From NCBI RefSeq assembly GCF_003797945.1, contig NZ_RKKU01000019.1:20056-84055 (forward strand): 64,000 bases of DNA, given 5' to 3'. Positions 1-10,983 of the stretch are shown piece after piece (position 1 is the stretch's first letter; every line of letters begins with the position of its first letter). The stretch is from Pseudomonas neustonica. Lineage in GTDB: Bacteria > Pseudomonadota > Gammaproteobacteria > Pseudomonadales > Pseudomonadaceae. The notes under the pieces are model-generated. The model was not told the origin of the DNA, did no database searches, and saw nothing but the letters and a program-made list of their open reading frames with translations. The translations under genes were made by a program, and so were the position numbers.

Positions 1-656
1 AATCCGATCTCGTAGGTGCGGTTCAGCAGGTTGTAGGGGTTTTGCACGGAAGCTACCCGCGGCCAGCCGCGTGCGTCGGCTAACTGCAAAAAGCGGCTCA
101 CGCCCCAAGGGGTTTCGTTAGAAAGGCCAATATAGCGGATCTTGCCTGCTTTAACCTGCTTGTCCAGCGCTTCAAGCGTGTCTTCAAAAGGCGTCAGCTC
201 ATCGTCCGGGTTGTGCTGATAGCCCAGTTGACCAAAGAAGTTGGTGCTGCGGTCGGGCCAATGCAGCTGATATAGGTCGATGTAGTCGGTTTGTAAGCGC
301 TGCAGGCTAGCGTCCACCGCGCTCTCGATGTGTTCCTGAGTAAAGCGAGTGCGGCCATTACGCAAATAGTTCATGCCGTTACCCGGGCCGGCTATTTTGC
401 TGGCCAGGATCCACTTCTCGCGTTCGCCGCGTTGCTTGAAAAAGTTGCCTATGATGCTCTCGGTAGCACTATAGGTTTCAGCCTTTGGTGGTACCGGGTA
501 CATTTCGGCGGTATCAATGAAATTGACGCCAGAGTCGCGTGCGCGATCGATTTGCGCGAATGCGTCCGCCTGGGTGTTCTGTTCACCCCAGGTCATGGTG
601 CCTAGGCACAAAGCGCTGACTTTCAGGTTGGTGCGGCCGAGGGGGCGGTATTGCAT
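1..656 (-). CDS. Aldo-keto reductase, Tas-like, 3' end outside window
   Basis: NADP(H)-dependent aldo-keto reductase; the first 218 residues are visible and the reading frame runs off the left edge. The protein begins MQYRPLGRTNLKVSALCLGT, and the family catalytic tetrad is recognisable: Asp48 and Tyr53 (in FIDTAEMY), Lys87 (in LASK) and His132 (in YQLHWP). The insert after the Lys strand and the GKIRYIGLSNE motif resemble E. coli Tas. The start at 656 is preceded by a good Shine-Dalgarno (AAGGAG) at about 661-668. Substrate is unknown; members reduce carbonyls in the cytoplasm. It is divergent from rplM. Confidence 0.9.
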   Translation of the reverse strand, partial: MQYRPLGRTNLKVSALCLGTMTWGEQNTQADAFAQIDRARDSGVNFIDTAEMYPVPPKAETYSATESIIGNFFKQRGEREKWILASKIAGPGNGMNYLRNGRTRFTQEHIESAVDASLQRLQTDYIDLYQLHWPDRSTNFFGQLGYQHNPDDELTPFEDTLEALDKQVKAGKIRYIGLSNETPWGVSRFLQLADARGWPRVASVQNPYNLLNRTYEIG

Positions 657-757
657 GACGAGCTCCTTGGTTGCCGGAATGATGTGGCCCATTATTGACC
701 ATCAATTCAAATAAAGGTTGTATTTTTTCAACGCCTTGGCATAATGCCCGCCACTTT

Positions 758-779
758 CGACAGGATGCCTAGCCTGTCG
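758..779. repeat. Inverted repeat in the tas/rplM gap
   Basis: CGACAGG (758-764) and CCTGTCG (773-779) form a 7-bp stem with an 8-nt loop, followed by a T/G-rich stretch. It lies between the divergent aldo-keto reductase and the rplM promoter. It could be an operator or a weak terminator; the sequence does not decide. Confidence 0.4.
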
Positions 780-852
780 TTGTTGTTTACAGCGCAGATG
801 CCACCCAGACCCACGCAGCCCCCACTGAGTGTCTGTACTAGGCTTTGTTGTC

Positions 853-881
853 TTGTAAAAACACATTTCATTCTGTAAGAT
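853..881 (+). promoter_or_regulatory. Sigma-70 promoter for rplM-rpsI
   Basis: TTGTAA (853-858), 17-bp spacer, TAAGAT (876-881). Predicted transcription start is about 888, giving a leader of about 35 nt before the rplM ATG. Good spacing and the only clear promoter in the gap. Confidence 0.6.
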
Positions 882-922
882 TCGCCCTCTTATTATTAGA
901 GCGGCCTCTGAGGCTAGGATTA

Positions 923-1351
923 ATGAAAACCTTCAGCGCAAAAACTGAAACCGTAAAACGTGATTGGTATGTTGTAGACGCCAATGGTCTGACCCTGGGT
1001 CGTCTTGCTACCGAGATTGCTTCACGTCTGCGCGGTAAGCACAAGCCCGAATACACCCCGCACGTTGATACCGGTGACTACATCGTAGTTATCAATGCAG
1101 AAAAAGTGCATGTGACCGGTAACAAAACTCAGGACAAGATCTACTACAGCCACTCCGGTTTCCCGGGCGGCATCAAGTCGATCAACTTCGAGAAGCTGAT
1201 TCAGCGTGCTCCTGAGCGTGTTATTGAAAGCGCCGTGAAAGGTATGTTGCCGAAGAACCCACTGGGTCGTGCCATGTATCGCAAGATGAAGGTCTACGCA
1301 GGATCTGTTCATCCGCATACCGCACAACAACCCCAAGAACTGAAGATCTAA
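923..1351 (+). CDS. rplM: 50S ribosomal protein L13
   Basis: Large-subunit ribosomal protein L13, an early 23S rRNA-binding assembly protein. The 142-residue product starts [20 protein letters not shown] and contains the family signature around [19 protein letters not shown]. The upstream in-frame extension to 845 overlaps the predicted promoter and is not part of the usual L13, so the ATG at 923 is chosen; 142 aa is the normal length. It is followed 12 nt later by rpsI, the usual L13-S9 operon. Confidence 0.98.
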   Translation: MKTFSAKTETVKRDWYVVDANGLTLGRLATEIASRLRGKHKPEYTPHVDTGDYIVVINAEKVHVTGNKTQDKIYYSHSGFPGGIKSINFEKLIQRAPERVIESAVKGMLPKNPLGRAMYRKMKVYAGSVHPHTAQQPQELKI

Positions 1352-1363
1352 CAGGAGTTCACT

Positions 1364-1756
1364 ATGTCGGCGACACAGAACTACGGCACCGGCCGTCGTA
1401 AAACCGCCACCGCTCGCGTATTCCTGCGTCCGGGTTCTGGCAATATTTCTATCAACAACCGTAGCATCGATGTGTTCTTCGGTCGCGAAACTGCTCGCAT
1501 GATCGTGCGTCAGCCGCTTGAACTGACAGAAAACACTGAAAAGTTCGATGTTTTCGTCACCGTTAGTGGTGGTGGTATTTCCGGTCAAGCCGGTGCTATC
1601 CGTCACGGTATCACCCGTGCACTGATGGATTATGATGAGACTCTGCGTGGCGAACTGCGTAAAGCGGGCTACGTAACGCGTGATGCGCGTGAAGTTGAGC
1701 GTAAGAAAGTGGGTCTGCGGAAAGCACGTAAGCGTCCTCAGTACTCCAAGCGTTAA
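1364..1756 (+). CDS. rpsI: 30S ribosomal protein S9
   Basis: Small-subunit ribosomal protein S9, 130 residues, whose C-terminal tail reaches the P-site tRNA. The product begins [20 protein letters not shown] and ends [17 protein letters not shown], the invariant basic tail ending Ser-Lys-Arg. A Shine-Dalgarno (ACAGGAG) precedes the ATG. It is the second gene of the rplM-rpsI operon and is closed by a strong intrinsic terminator. Confidence 0.98.
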   Translation: MSATQNYGTGRRKTATARVFLRPGSGNISINNRSIDVFFGRETARMIVRQPLELTENTEKFDVFVTVSGGGISGQAGAIRHGITRALMDYDETLRGELRKAGYVTRDAREVERKKVGLRKARKRPQYSKR

Positions 1757-1772
1757 TCAGTCTTTGGCGCTT

Positions 1773-1811
1773 AAAACGCCCGGCCTCCCTAGGGGAGTGC
1801 CGGGCGTTTTT
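1773..1811 (+). terminator. Intrinsic terminator of rplM-rpsI
   Basis: Perfect 12-bp arms AAAACGCCCGGC (1773-1784) and GCCGGGCGTTTT (1799-1810) with a 14-nt loop, ending in a T run. It separates the ribosomal operon from petABC. Confidence 0.9.
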
Positions 1812-2022
1812 GTGTCTGCGGCAAGGTGTCGCAATGAACTATGCTATCTGTGGCAGTTGTATGGAGTGGCTTTAGGTATAGTGTCTACTAGCCTTGGAAG
1901 TGGATATCACCTTGTCAAAAAAGGGGTTTTTCATTACCATCAGGTTCATTTTGTGCAGGCTGTATAAAACTTGAAAAAAGTCCTTGGAAAAGGTCTGAAA
2001 TTAGCTGATGGGAGACGACTGG

Positions 2023-2616
2023 ATGAGTAATGACGGCGTGAATAATGGCCGGCGTCGCTTCCTGGTGGCCGCTACTAGTGTGGTAGGTGCCGCCGGAGCA
2101 GCAGGGGTAGCAGTCCCCTTTGTGGGATCTTGGTTCCCGAGCGCCAGAGCCAAAGCGGCGGGTGCGCCGGTGAAAGTGAATATCAGCAAGATCGAGCTGG
2201 GCCAGCAGATCGTGGTTGAGTGGCGCGGTCAGCCGGTATTCGTCTCTCACCGCACGCCTGAAGCGTTAGCGCTGCTGGACGATACCGACTCAGAGGTGGC
2301 CGATCCGCAATCCGAAGCCTCCAGTCAGCCAAGCTACGTTGATGGTAAGACACGGGCTATCAAGCCTGAGTTGTTGGTGGTCATGGGTGTGTGCACACAC
2401 TTGGGCTGCTCACCATTGTTCAAGCCTGAAGTGGCTTCTGCGGAGATGGGTGCTGACTGGAAAGGCGGTTATTTCTGTCCTTGTCACGGTTCTCATTACG
2501 ACATGTCCGGTCGAGTTTTCAAGGGCCAGCCAGCGCCGTTGAATCTGCCGGTTCCGCCTTACTCCTACGAATCTGATGACATTATTGTTGTCGGCGTGGG
2601 GCAGGAGAGCGCCTGA
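2023..2616 (+). CDS. petA: Ubiquinol-cytochrome c reductase, Rieske Fe-S subunit
   Basis: Rieske subunit of the cytochrome bc1 complex; it carries electrons from ubiquinol to cytochrome c1 on the periplasmic face. From the ATG at 2023 (GGGAG about 8 nt upstream) it is 197 aa. A twin-arginine signal-anchor (GRRRFLVAATSVVGAAGAAG) lies at residues 9-28. The 2Fe-2S ligands are in CTHLGC (Cys124, His126, disulfide Cys129) and CPCHGSH (Cys152, His155, disulfide Cys154). An ATG at 2008 in the same frame would add five residues but has poorer spacing. First gene of petABC; its stop overlaps the petB start by 1 nt. Confidence 0.97.
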   Translation: MSNDGVNNGRRRFLVAATSVVGAAGAAGVAVPFVGSWFPSARAKAAGAPVKVNISKIELGQQIVVEWRGQPVFVSHRTPEALALLDDTDSEVADPQSEASSQPSYVDGKTRAIKPELLVVMGVCTHLGCSPLFKPEVASAEMGADWKGGYFCPCHGSHYDMSGRVFKGQPAPLNLPVPPYSYESDDIIVVGVGQESA

Positions 2617-3839
2617 TGAATAAATTGATGCAGTGGGTCAATGCGCGGATGTCCGTCACCCGGGTGATGGAAGATCACCTGACCAAGTACTATGCGCCCA
2701 AGAACTTTAACTTCTTCTACTTCTTCGGCTCTCTGGCGATGCTGGTGCTGGTTAACCAGTTGGTTACCGGTATCTGGTTGACCATGAGTTATGAGCCCTC
2801 GGCGAGCGGTGCCTTTGCGTCAGTCGAGTACATCATGCGTGATGTGAAATACGGCTGGTTGCTTCGCTACCTGCACTCCACCGGCGCTTCTGCGTTTTTT
2901 GTGGTGGTTTACCTGCACATGCTGCGCGGTATCATGTACGGCTCTTATCAGAAGCCGCGTGAGCTGATTTGGCTGTTCGGTATGATGATCTACCTGGTGT
3001 TGATGGGTGAAGCCTTTATGGGTTACCTGTTGCCCTGGGGGCAGATGTCGTACTGGGGTGCTCAGGTTATTATTTCGCTGTTTGGCGCCATTCCCTTTAT
3101 TGGTCCTGATCTGGCCCAGTGGGTGCGTGGTGACTTCCTGATCTCTGGTATTACCCTCAACCGCTTTTTTGCCTTGCACGTTGTGGCTTTGCCGGTTGTT
3201 TTGCTTGGCTTGGTTGTGTTGCACATCATTGCCTTGCACGAAGTGGGTTCCAACAACCCGGACGGCGTTGATATCAAGAAGTTCAAGGATGAAAACGGCA
3301 AGCCACTCGATGGTATTGCTTTCCATCCGTACTACACCGTGAAGGATATCGTAGGTGTGGTGGTCTTCCTGTTTGTCTTCTGCTCGATTGTTTTCTTTGC
3401 GCCAGAAATGGGTGGTTACTTCCTGGAGAAGCCTAACTTCGAGATTGCCAACCAGCTGAAGACACCAAACCATATTGCGCCTGTCTGGTATTTCACGCCC
3501 TTCTACGCGATTTTGCGTGCGGTGCCCTCGGTTGCGGGTTCGGCTTTCCCGGGTGTGGTTGCCATGGGTGCGGCTATTGCAGTGCTCTTTGTTTTGCCCT
3601 GGTTGGACCGTAGTCCGGTTCGTTCAATCCGCTACAAGGGTTGGATGAGCAAGCTTGCGCTGTTCTTGTTCTGCATTGTGTTCGTGGTTCTCGGGATTCT
3701 GGGCGCTGTGCCTTCAACTCCTGCACTGACCAAGCTGTCGCAAGTCTGCACCGTACTGTACTTCGCGTTCTTCATCCTGATGCCGTTCTATACGAGCATG
3801 GAGAAGACCAAACCGGTTCCGGAGAGGGTTACTGGCTAA
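2616..3839 (+). CDS. petB: Cytochrome b, bc1 complex
   Basis: Membrane cytochrome b subunit (407 aa) carrying the two b hemes and the Qo and Qi quinone sites. Heme ligands appear as paired histidines on two helices: His87/His101 (HSTGASAFFVVVYLHMLRG) and His188/His203. The Qo-site motif is PVWY (in APVWYFTPFYAILRAVP), the form I associate with beta/gammaproteobacteria. About eight hydrophobic helices are visible. It overlaps petA by 1 nt and petC by 1 nt, so the three genes look translationally coupled. Confidence 0.98.
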   Translation: MNKLMQWVNARMSVTRVMEDHLTKYYAPKNFNFFYFFGSLAMLVLVNQLVTGIWLTMSYEPSASGAFASVEYIMRDVKYGWLLRYLHSTGASAFFVVVYLHMLRGIMYGSYQKPRELIWLFGMMIYLVLMGEAFMGYLLPWGQMSYWGAQVIISLFGAIPFIGPDLAQWVRGDFLISGITLNRFFALHVVALPVVLLGLVVLHIIALHEVGSNNPDGVDIKKFKDENGKPLDGIAFHPYYTVKDIVGVVVFLFVFCSIVFFAPEMGGYFLEKPNFEIANQLKTPNHIAPVWYFTPFYAILRAVPSVAGSAFPGVVAMGAAIAVLFVLPWLDRSPVRSIRYKGWMSKLALFLFCIVFVVLGILGAVPSTPALTKLSQVCTVLYFAFFILMPFYTSMEKTKPVPERVTG

Positions 3840-4627
3840 TGAAAAAACAATTAATTGCTCTGTTTTTTGCGCTTGTGCCGGCGGTCTCTATGGCTGCTGG
3901 TGGTCCCGCGGTAGCGCTTGATGAAGCGAATATCGACCTGACAGACAAGGCCGCTATGCAGGATGGTCTGCGTACCTTTGCTAACTACTGCATGGGTTGC
4001 CATTCGGCTCAGTATCAGCGCTATGAGAGGGTTGCCAATGATCTTGGTATCCCTGAGCAGCTGATGCTGGACAATGTCGTGTTTACCGAGGGTACTTTGA
4101 TCGGTGAGCATATGAAAAATGGCATGCGTCACGATGACGGCAAGACCTGGTTTGGTGCTGCGCCACCCGACCTGACTCTGGTTGCCCGTGTGCGCGGTGT
4201 CGACTGGCTTTACACCTACCTACGGACTTTCTATGAGGATTCCGCGCGTCCACTGGGGGTCAACAACACGACATTCCCCAACGTGGGCATGCCTAATGTG
4301 ATGGCTGAGCTTCAAGGCCGTCAGGTTGTCGGATGTAAGGCGATGCCGGTTAAGAATCATGATGGTAAGGTAATGCGTGATACCCTTACCGGTGACATCA
4401 TGAAGGAAGAGCAGTGTGATGTGCTGACAGTGGTTCCGGATACCGGCACCCAGAGCGAAGAAGAGTTTGATACCACGGTGCGTAACCTGGTTACTTTCCT
4501 TGCTTACTCGGCAGATCCGGTCAAGTTGGAGCGTCAGCGCATTGGTGTTTACGTTCTGCTTTATCTGGCCTTCCTGTTCGTGTTTGCCTACCTGTTGAAG
4601 CGTGAGTACTGGCGCGACGTTCATTGA
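3839..4627 (+). CDS. petC: Cytochrome c1, bc1 complex
   Basis: Cytochrome c1 subunit that passes electrons from the Rieske protein to soluble cytochromes c. The 262-residue protein has a Sec signal peptide (MKKQLIALFFALVPAVSMAA), the heme-c attachment motif CMGCH at residues 51-55 and a C-terminal membrane anchor (GVYVLLYLAFLFVFAYLLKR) that holds the domain at the periplasmic face. The ATG at 3839 overlaps the petB stop (TAATG); the upstream in-frame extension to 3641 lies inside petB and is discounted because the signal peptide starts at 3839. Confidence 0.97.
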   Translation: MKKQLIALFFALVPAVSMAAGGPAVALDEANIDLTDKAAMQDGLRTFANYCMGCHSAQYQRYERVANDLGIPEQLMLDNVVFTEGTLIGEHMKNGMRHDDGKTWFGAAPPDLTLVARVRGVDWLYTYLRTFYEDSARPLGVNNTTFPNVGMPNVMAELQGRQVVGCKAMPVKNHDGKVMRDTLTGDIMKEEQCDVLTVVPDTGTQSEEEFDTTVRNLVTFLAYSADPVKLERQRIGVYVLLYLAFLFVFAYLLKREYWRDVH

Positions 4628-4650
4628 TTGTCGGTATTTGCTAACTATCG

Positions 4651-4680
4651 GTGCGCGCCCTTTGGGGCGCGCACTTGTTT
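4651..4680 (+). terminator. Terminator of petABC
   Basis: GTGCGCGCCC (4651-4660) pairs perfectly with GGGCGCGCAC (4665-4674), followed by TTGTTT. GC-rich 10-bp stem just after petC. Confidence 0.8.
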
Positions 4681-4686
4681 CTAGGG

Positions 4687-4692
4687 TATAAT
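4687..4692 (+). promoter_or_regulatory. -10 element, probable sspAB promoter
   Basis: A consensus TATAAT lies between the petC terminator and sspA, about 97 nt upstream of the sspA start. No good -35 hexamer sits 16-18 nt upstream, because the terminator stem occupies that space. sspAB may therefore depend on an activator or another sigma factor. Tentative. Confidence 0.4.
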
Positions 4693-4789
4693 AGTCTTTC
4701 GTTTGCGTGGGCAGAGGCCTGCGTTTTCTTGAGTTTCATGCTGCATTCAGTGTGCTTGCCGCAGTCCGCTAAAGGATGAGGGTTGATTT

Positions 4790-5419
4790 ATGGGCGTTAC
4801 CGCCAACAAGCGTTCCTCTATGGCTTTTTTCTCCGATCCACGTGACCACTACTGCCACCGTGTACGAATCGTGCTGGCAGAGAAGGGCGTCACCGTCGAT
4901 GTGGTGGATGTTGAGCCTGATAATCACCCCCAAGAGCTGGCTGAAACCAACCCTTACAACAGTGTTCCTACATTGCTTGATCGTGATTTGGTGCTTTATG
5001 AGCCGAATATCATGATGGAGTACCTGGACGAGCGTTTCCCGCATCCGCCGCTACTGCCGGTTTACCCGGTTGCGCGTGCCAATAGCCGCTTGCTGATGTA
5101 TCGCGTGCAGCGGGACTGGTGTCGCCTGGTCGACATTATCGTCGATGCCAAGAGTGCACCTGCCGCTGTAACCAAGGCTCGTAAAGAGTTGCGTGAAAGC
5201 CTGACAGGCGTTGCTCCTGTGTTCGCCGAGATGCCGTTCTTTATGAGCGAAGAGTTTGGTTTGGTTGATTGCTGTATTGCTCCAATTCTCTGGCGTTTGC
5301 CGGAGTTGGGTGTTGAATTGCCGAAGCAGGCAAAGCCGCTTCAGGATTACATGGACCGCGTTTTCAAGCGCGAAGGGTTTATTGCGAGCCTGTCCGCTGC
5401 AGAGAAGGAAATGCAGTAA
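4790..5419 (+). CDS. sspA: Stringent starvation protein A
   Basis: SspA, a GST-fold RNA polymerase-associated protein (209 aa) that alters transcription in stationary phase and starvation. The N-terminal thioredoxin-like domain is visible as [20 protein letters not shown] followed by [20 protein letters not shown], and the all-alpha GST C-terminal domain follows from about residue 90. The ATG at 4790 matches the family N-terminus MGVT; another Met at residue 11 is too far in. It lies 29 nt upstream of sspB, the classical pair, and directly after the bc1 operon as in other pseudomonads. Confidence 0.96.
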   Translation: MGVTANKRSSMAFFSDPRDHYCHRVRIVLAEKGVTVDVVDVEPDNHPQELAETNPYNSVPTLLDRDLVLYEPNIMMEYLDERFPHPPLLPVYPVARANSRLLMYRVQRDWCRLVDIIVDAKSAPAAVTKARKELRESLTGVAPVFAEMPFFMSEEFGLVDCCIAPILWRLPELGVELPKQAKPLQDYMDRVFKREGFIASLSAAEKEMQ

Positions 5420-5448
5420 CTCATTCTATGCAACCAAAGGAGTAAGGC

Positions 5449-5859
5449 ATGACGGATATGAATTCCAGTCGCCCCTACCTGATTCGAGCGCTGTATGAAT
5501 GGATTCTGGATAATAATTGCACGCCGTATCTGTTAGTAAATGCTGGTTTTCCCGGCACTGCGGTACCCGAAGGTTTTGTTGAAGATGGGCAGATAGTGCT
5601 GAATTTGTCGCCCAGTGCAGTGCGCGAGTTACATATGGATAACGAGCGTATCTGTTTTGATGGTCGCTTTGGTGGTGTTGCGCAGCAGGTGTGGATTCCT
5701 GCTGATGCAGTCATGGCGATCTATGCTCGTGAGAATGGTCAGGGCATGGTGTTTGAAGTTGAGCCGGTAACGCCGCCTCCAGGCGACGATGCAGGCCTTG
5801 ATAGCAAGCCGCCAAGTAAGCCTGAAGGCGGTCGTCCGTCGCTTAAGGTCGTTAAGTAG
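5449..5859 (+). CDS. sspB: ClpXP protease specificity-enhancing factor SspB
   Basis: SspB (136 aa), an adaptor that binds ssrA-tagged peptides from stalled ribosomes and hands them to ClpXP. The substrate-binding domain spans roughly residues 1-105 (SSRPYLIRALYEWILDNNCT, with AVMAIYARENGQGM at its end). A flexible Pro/Asp/Lys-rich linker follows and the protein ends in GGRPSLKVVK, the short tail that docks on ClpX. A good Shine-Dalgarno (AAAGGAG) precedes the ATG. It is cotranscribed with sspA and closed by the terminator at 5901. Confidence 0.96.
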   Translation: MTDMNSSRPYLIRALYEWILDNNCTPYLLVNAGFPGTAVPEGFVEDGQIVLNLSPSAVRELHMDNERICFDGRFGGVAQQVWIPADAVMAIYARENGQGMVFEVEPVTPPPGDDAGLDSKPPSKPEGGRPSLKVVK

Positions 5860-5900
5860 AGTTCATTGTTTGAGTTATATTTAACGTCTTGTGAGCAAGA

Positions 5901-5939
5901 AAAAAGCGCCACTCCGGTATGGAAGTGGCGCTTTTTTTT
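5901..5939. terminator. Bidirectional terminator between sspB and dolP
   Basis: AAAAAGCGCCACT (5901-5913) pairs with AGTGGCGCTTTTT (from 5924), with an A run on one side and a T run on the other. It can serve both sspAB (plus) and the lpoA-dolP operon (minus), whose genes converge here. Confidence 0.92.
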
Positions 5940-5958
5940 GCTCTGAAACTATCGGCAA

Positions 5959-7500
<1,542 letters not shown>

Positions 7501-7501
<1 letters not shown>

Positions 7502-9321
7502 TAGAAGTCACGTTCAACGACCGCCGGTTGGAGCAGTCCGTCCTGGATTTGACCCCAGGCAAGATCGCGTTGAATACGACCGTCTTGAGTGAGTGATAGC
7601 AGCCCGGTAGCACCATCGATGCGGGTTTCTGGATATTGACGCATCTGCGGTAGGCGGTTGAATACCCGCTGAGCGTCTATGCCCATGGCGTAAATTCGCC
7701 CTAGTGGGCCCGCTGCTTGTGGCCAGTTGGAGGTGACGCCCTGATACAGCGGGTCGTCGTGCTCAAGTAGCCACGGGGTTTCGGCGACTAGCAGTCCGTC
7801 CAGGTCGGTGTTCTGGCTGCCGCTTGGGTCAACCGTATATGAATGCGATGTGGCGTATACCGGCAGGCTGGCAGCGTACTGAAACGCAAGTGTTGGTTTG
7901 ATTTGCCTGGCTTGCAGTGGTGTGGCGGCCAGGAATAGCGCGTCTAGATCCTGGCGCGGAGTGGGTAGGGCTTTGACGTAGCGCAGCAGTCGTTGAATGC
8001 TACTGGCTCGGCGTTCGCTTTGGCGGATTTTCAGCAGCTCGCCCATCTGATTGGCGACTGTGGCCGGTTGGTCAACAATTTCCTGACCAATTATCTCGCC
8101 ACCCATTGCTTCCCACTGTTGTTTGAAAGCGTTATTAGCGCGCTGACTCCAGTCGTCATTGGTGGACAGGGTGGCCATCCGGCGAAAGCCGTCATCCCAT
8201 GCGCGCGTAGCCGCGGAGCGAGCCTCGTCTTCCGGCGCCAGGCCGAACTGAAACAAATCGAGCCCTTCGGTGCTGGGTTGTTCGCTGTAATTCAGTGACA
8301 GAACGGGGAGTGGCAGATTGGGCTGACTGGCCAGGTAGGCAACCTTGTCTTTTTCCAGTGGCCCAATGACCCATTGAACGCCCTCTGACTTGGCCTGGTT
8401 CAGGGCCTGTAGTGGGTCGGCATACTGGGTACTGTCATACAGGGTCACTTCGGGTTGTTCGATGCCTTGGGTTTGAGCCTGGAATTGGGCGGCAAGAAAG
8501 CCATCTTTCAATGCCTGTGCGACGCCGGCGAGCGGCCCGCTGAAGGGCAGTAACAGGCCAATATGCGTTGGCCTGTTGGCTTTTAGCTCCTGAATTTGAG
8601 CGATCGCTTTTGGCAGGTTCTGATTGGCTGGATGATTGGCATAGGCTTCGCGCCAAGCCTGCAGGGCCTGAATCTGCATGCCGAGGTTGTTGTTCTGCCG
8701 ATTGATCAAGGCCAGTTGAACCCAGCCGGCAAACTCGCCGGTCGCATCTTTGGCTGCCGCCTGCAGCTGCGTGGTGCGAGCACCGTTCAGGCTATCCCAT
8801 ATGGCTTGCTGGTTCTCTGTCTGTGCTTCAGCGGCTAGCAGGCTGTTAATAAAGACCCGCTCGCGGGCACCCTCTATTGGTCTGTCGTTGGCATCGTAGA
8901 TGTCGGCGCGCAGTTGCTGGATCCGCAACTGCTCTTCCAGTGGGCGGCTATCAATCTGCTGCAGTGAAGGGTGCTGGATTGCACGCAGCGCGCCGTTTTT
9001 GTCGCCGAGCGCCAATGCGCTTTGCGCCTGTAATTCGCTGAAGCGGATCTGCTGGTCGGTAGGTAGCTTGCTCTGCGGGATCTGCTCTAGTATGCGTTTG
9101 GTGCGCTCGGGATCATTGGTTTGCATGGCCGTCTGCGCAGCGTAAAGACGCATGAGTTCTGCCTGCGGACCAACCTCATTCTTGGCATCTTTCAGCAGTT
9201 GGTCGACAGAGGCTCGCGGTGTTCTGGGCAGGTCGTCCAGATTGGTGGGCTGGGTGGTACAGCCGACCACTAGCCAGGAAAAGGCAGCGGCGAGCGCGGT
9301 CAGGCGAAGAGTGCGGGGCAT
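7501..9321 (-). CDS. lpoA: Penicillin-binding protein activator LpoA
   Basis: Outer-membrane lipoprotein of 606 aa. In E. coli LpoA reaches through the peptidoglycan to activate PBP1A. Here the signal peptide MPRTLRLTALAAAFSWLVVGC ends in a lipobox (VVGC). An alpha-helical TPR-like N-domain spans about residues 30-250, followed by a periplasmic-binding-protein-like C-domain beginning near HIGLLLPFSGPLAGVAQALK. Note that pseudomonads also use LpoP for PBP1B, so the exact partner is inferred. First gene of the minus-strand operon, divergent from rsmI across a 156-nt gap. Confidence 0.93.
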
Positions 9322-9477
9322 GCAGAGGTGTCCTTGCGCGGAGGGACGCAGCTAGAGCGCTTCCCTTGAGATAATCAATGCGTGCATTGTAACCAAGGGA
9401 CCAGCCAATCTCCAGGCAATCGCAGCGGTGGTTGTCGCTCCTGTACAATGCATCACAGTTTATTATTAGGGGTATTT

Positions 9478-10332
9478 ATGACAACCGGTACAGGTACGCT
9501 CTTTGTGGTTGCGACGCCAATCGGCAATCTACAGGACATTTCGCCTAGAGCGCTTGAGGTGCTGCGCTCGGTTGCCTTGATCGCCGCCGAGGATACCCGT
9601 CACAGTGCACGGCTGATGCAGCACTTTGGTATAGGTACACCCATGACGGCCTGTCACGACCATAATGAACGTGACAAGGGCGAGCGATTAGTGGCTCGAT
9701 TGCTGGCTGGTGACGACCTGGCGCTGATCTCGGACGCGGGTACGCCGCTTATTTCTGATCCCGGTTACCACTTGGTAAGGCAGGCGCGAGAAGCGGGCGT
9801 ACGGGTTTCTCCCCTCCCTGGCGCCTGTGCGCTGATTGCGGCCCTTAGTGCGGCAGGGTTGCCCTCCGACCGCTTCGCGTTCGAGGGTTTTTTGCCAGCC
9901 AAGTCACACGGGCGCCGCCAGCGCTTGCAGGCGCTCGCCGATGAGTCGCGCACCTGGATGGTATATGAAGCGCCCCATCGGCTGTTGGAGTGCCTGGATG
10001 ATATGTGTGAAATCCTCGGTGCCGAGCGTCGTGTTGTATTGGCCCGAGAGTTGACGAAAACCTTTGAGACGTTGCGCTCGGCACCGATCGCTGAGCTGGC
10101 TGACTGGGTTCGCGGTGATAGCGATCAGCAGCGGGGTGAGTGCGTGTTGGTGGTGGAGGGAGCGTCGGTGGCTGAGTCTGAGGAGGTTTCAGGCGAAACC
10201 TTGCGTGTGCTGGATGCGCTGTTGCAAGAGTTGCCGGTTAAGCAGGCGGCACGGCTGGCGGCGCAAATTACCGGTGAGCGCAAGAATCAGCTATACCAAC
10301 TGGCTCTTGATCGCGGTACCAAGAACGCGTGA
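9478..10332 (+). CDS. rsmI: 16S rRNA 2'-O-ribose C1402 methyltransferase RsmI
   Basis: SAM-dependent tetrapyrrole-methylase-fold enzyme (284 aa) that 2'-O-methylates C1402 in the decoding centre of 16S rRNA. Motifs: [20 protein letters not shown] at the N-terminus, [17 protein letters not shown], and [20 protein letters not shown]. The ATG at 9478 is preceded by AGGGG; the in-frame extension to 9382 lacks family similarity. It faces lpoA divergently as in E. coli, and lies just upstream of rnpB. The partner enzyme for the same nucleotide, RsmH, is encoded 1.2 kb downstream. Confidence 0.97.
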   Translation: MTTGTGTLFVVATPIGNLQDISPRALEVLRSVALIAAEDTRHSARLMQHFGIGTPMTACHDHNERDKGERLVARLLAGDDLALISDAGTPLISDPGYHLVRQAREAGVRVSPLPGACALIAALSAAGLPSDRFAFEGFLPAKSHGRRQRLQALADESRTWMVYEAPHRLLECLDDMCEILGAERRVVLARELTKTFETLRSAPIAELADWVRGDSDQQRGECVLVVEGASVAESEEVSGETLRVLDALLQELPVKQAARLAAQITGERKNQLYQLALDRGTKNA

Positions 10333-10358
10333 TCAGGCCTGCGTGAAGTCGTTTCTCC

Positions 10359-10387
10359 TTGCTCTGTGGGCCGAAGGCGGCTAACCT
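10359..10387 (+). promoter_or_regulatory. Probable rnpB promoter
   Basis: TTGCTC (10359-10364), 17-bp spacer, TAACCT (10382-10387). A start about 8 nt downstream coincides with the predicted 5' end of RNase P RNA, which supports the call. Confidence 0.5.
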
Positions 10388-10395
10388 TGCCGCCA

Positions 10396-10750
10396 AGAGT
10401 TGGCTGGACAGTCGCTGTGTTGGCACCGCAAGGCGTCGGCAGGGAGGAAAGTCCGGGCTCCATAGGGCAGAGTGCCAGGTAACGCCTGGGAGGCGTGAGC
10501 CTACGGAAAGTGCAGCAGAGAGCAAACCGCCTAAGCGCGTAAGCGCCGGTAAGGGTGAAAAGGTGCGGTAAGAGCGCACCGCGCAGCTGGTAACAGTCTG
10601 TGGCGTGGTAAACCCCACTCGGAGCAAGACCAAATAGGAATCCATTGGTGTGGCCCGCACTGGATTCGGGTAGGTTGCTTGAGGTTGTCAGTGATGGCAA
10701 TCCCAGAGGAATGACTGTTCTCGACAGAACCCGGCTTATAGGCCAACTCT
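10396..10750 (+). ncRNA. rnpB: RNase P RNA (M1 RNA)
   Basis: Catalytic RNA of ribonuclease P, bacterial type A, which trims tRNA 5' leaders. About 355 nt. Seen: the 5' strand GAGTTGGCTGGACAGTCGC, the conserved core GGGAGGAAAGTCCGGGCTCC, GGTAAGGGTGAAA, the 3' core block AGAGGAATGACTGTTCTCG and ACAGAACCCGGCTTA. The ends pair (AGAGTTGGC with GCCAACTCT) to make helix P1, and the T-rich TATTTTTCTTC just after it acts as the termination tract. The short reading frames that cross this region are spurious. Confidence 0.98.
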
Positions 10751-10946
10751 TATTTTTCTTCTTGTTGTGACTCCCCTCTCTTTTAGATCAAAAAGATCTT
10801 ACTCTTCATAAACCACTTTAAGTTGCGAGTGGATCTGTTTGCTTTGAATCTGCTTTACCCCCTATCCCTTATGTTGTTTGCAGGTGAATTCCTTCCTTTT
10901 TGCGCTAAACCCCTGCTCTACAAGGCTTTTTCCCGCAATTGCGTGC

Positions 10947-10975
10947 TTGACGGTGTATCCGCGCATTTCTATAGT
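10947..10975 (+). promoter_or_regulatory. mra promoter of the dcw cluster
   Basis: TTGACG (10947-10952), 17-bp spacer, TATAGT (10970-10975): a strong sigma-70 match. The start is expected near 10982, so the MraZ repeats begin right at the initiation site. The rest of the rnpB-mraZ gap (10763-10946) shows nothing else recognisable. Confidence 0.75.
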
Positions 10976-10983
10976 GTGCAAAA

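Noticed and set aside
1022..1606. 194-codon reading frame on the minus strand opposite rplM-rpsI
   Set aside because: It is fully antisense to two invariant ribosomal proteins and has no recognisable domain.
2820..3473. 217-codon minus-strand frame inside petB
   Set aside because: Antisense shadow of a membrane protein; His/Gln-rich low-complexity product with no family resemblance.
10268..10746. Several short open frames across 10.27-10.75 kb, both strands
   Set aside because: They overlap RNase P RNA, whose conserved core and end pairing explain the sequence.
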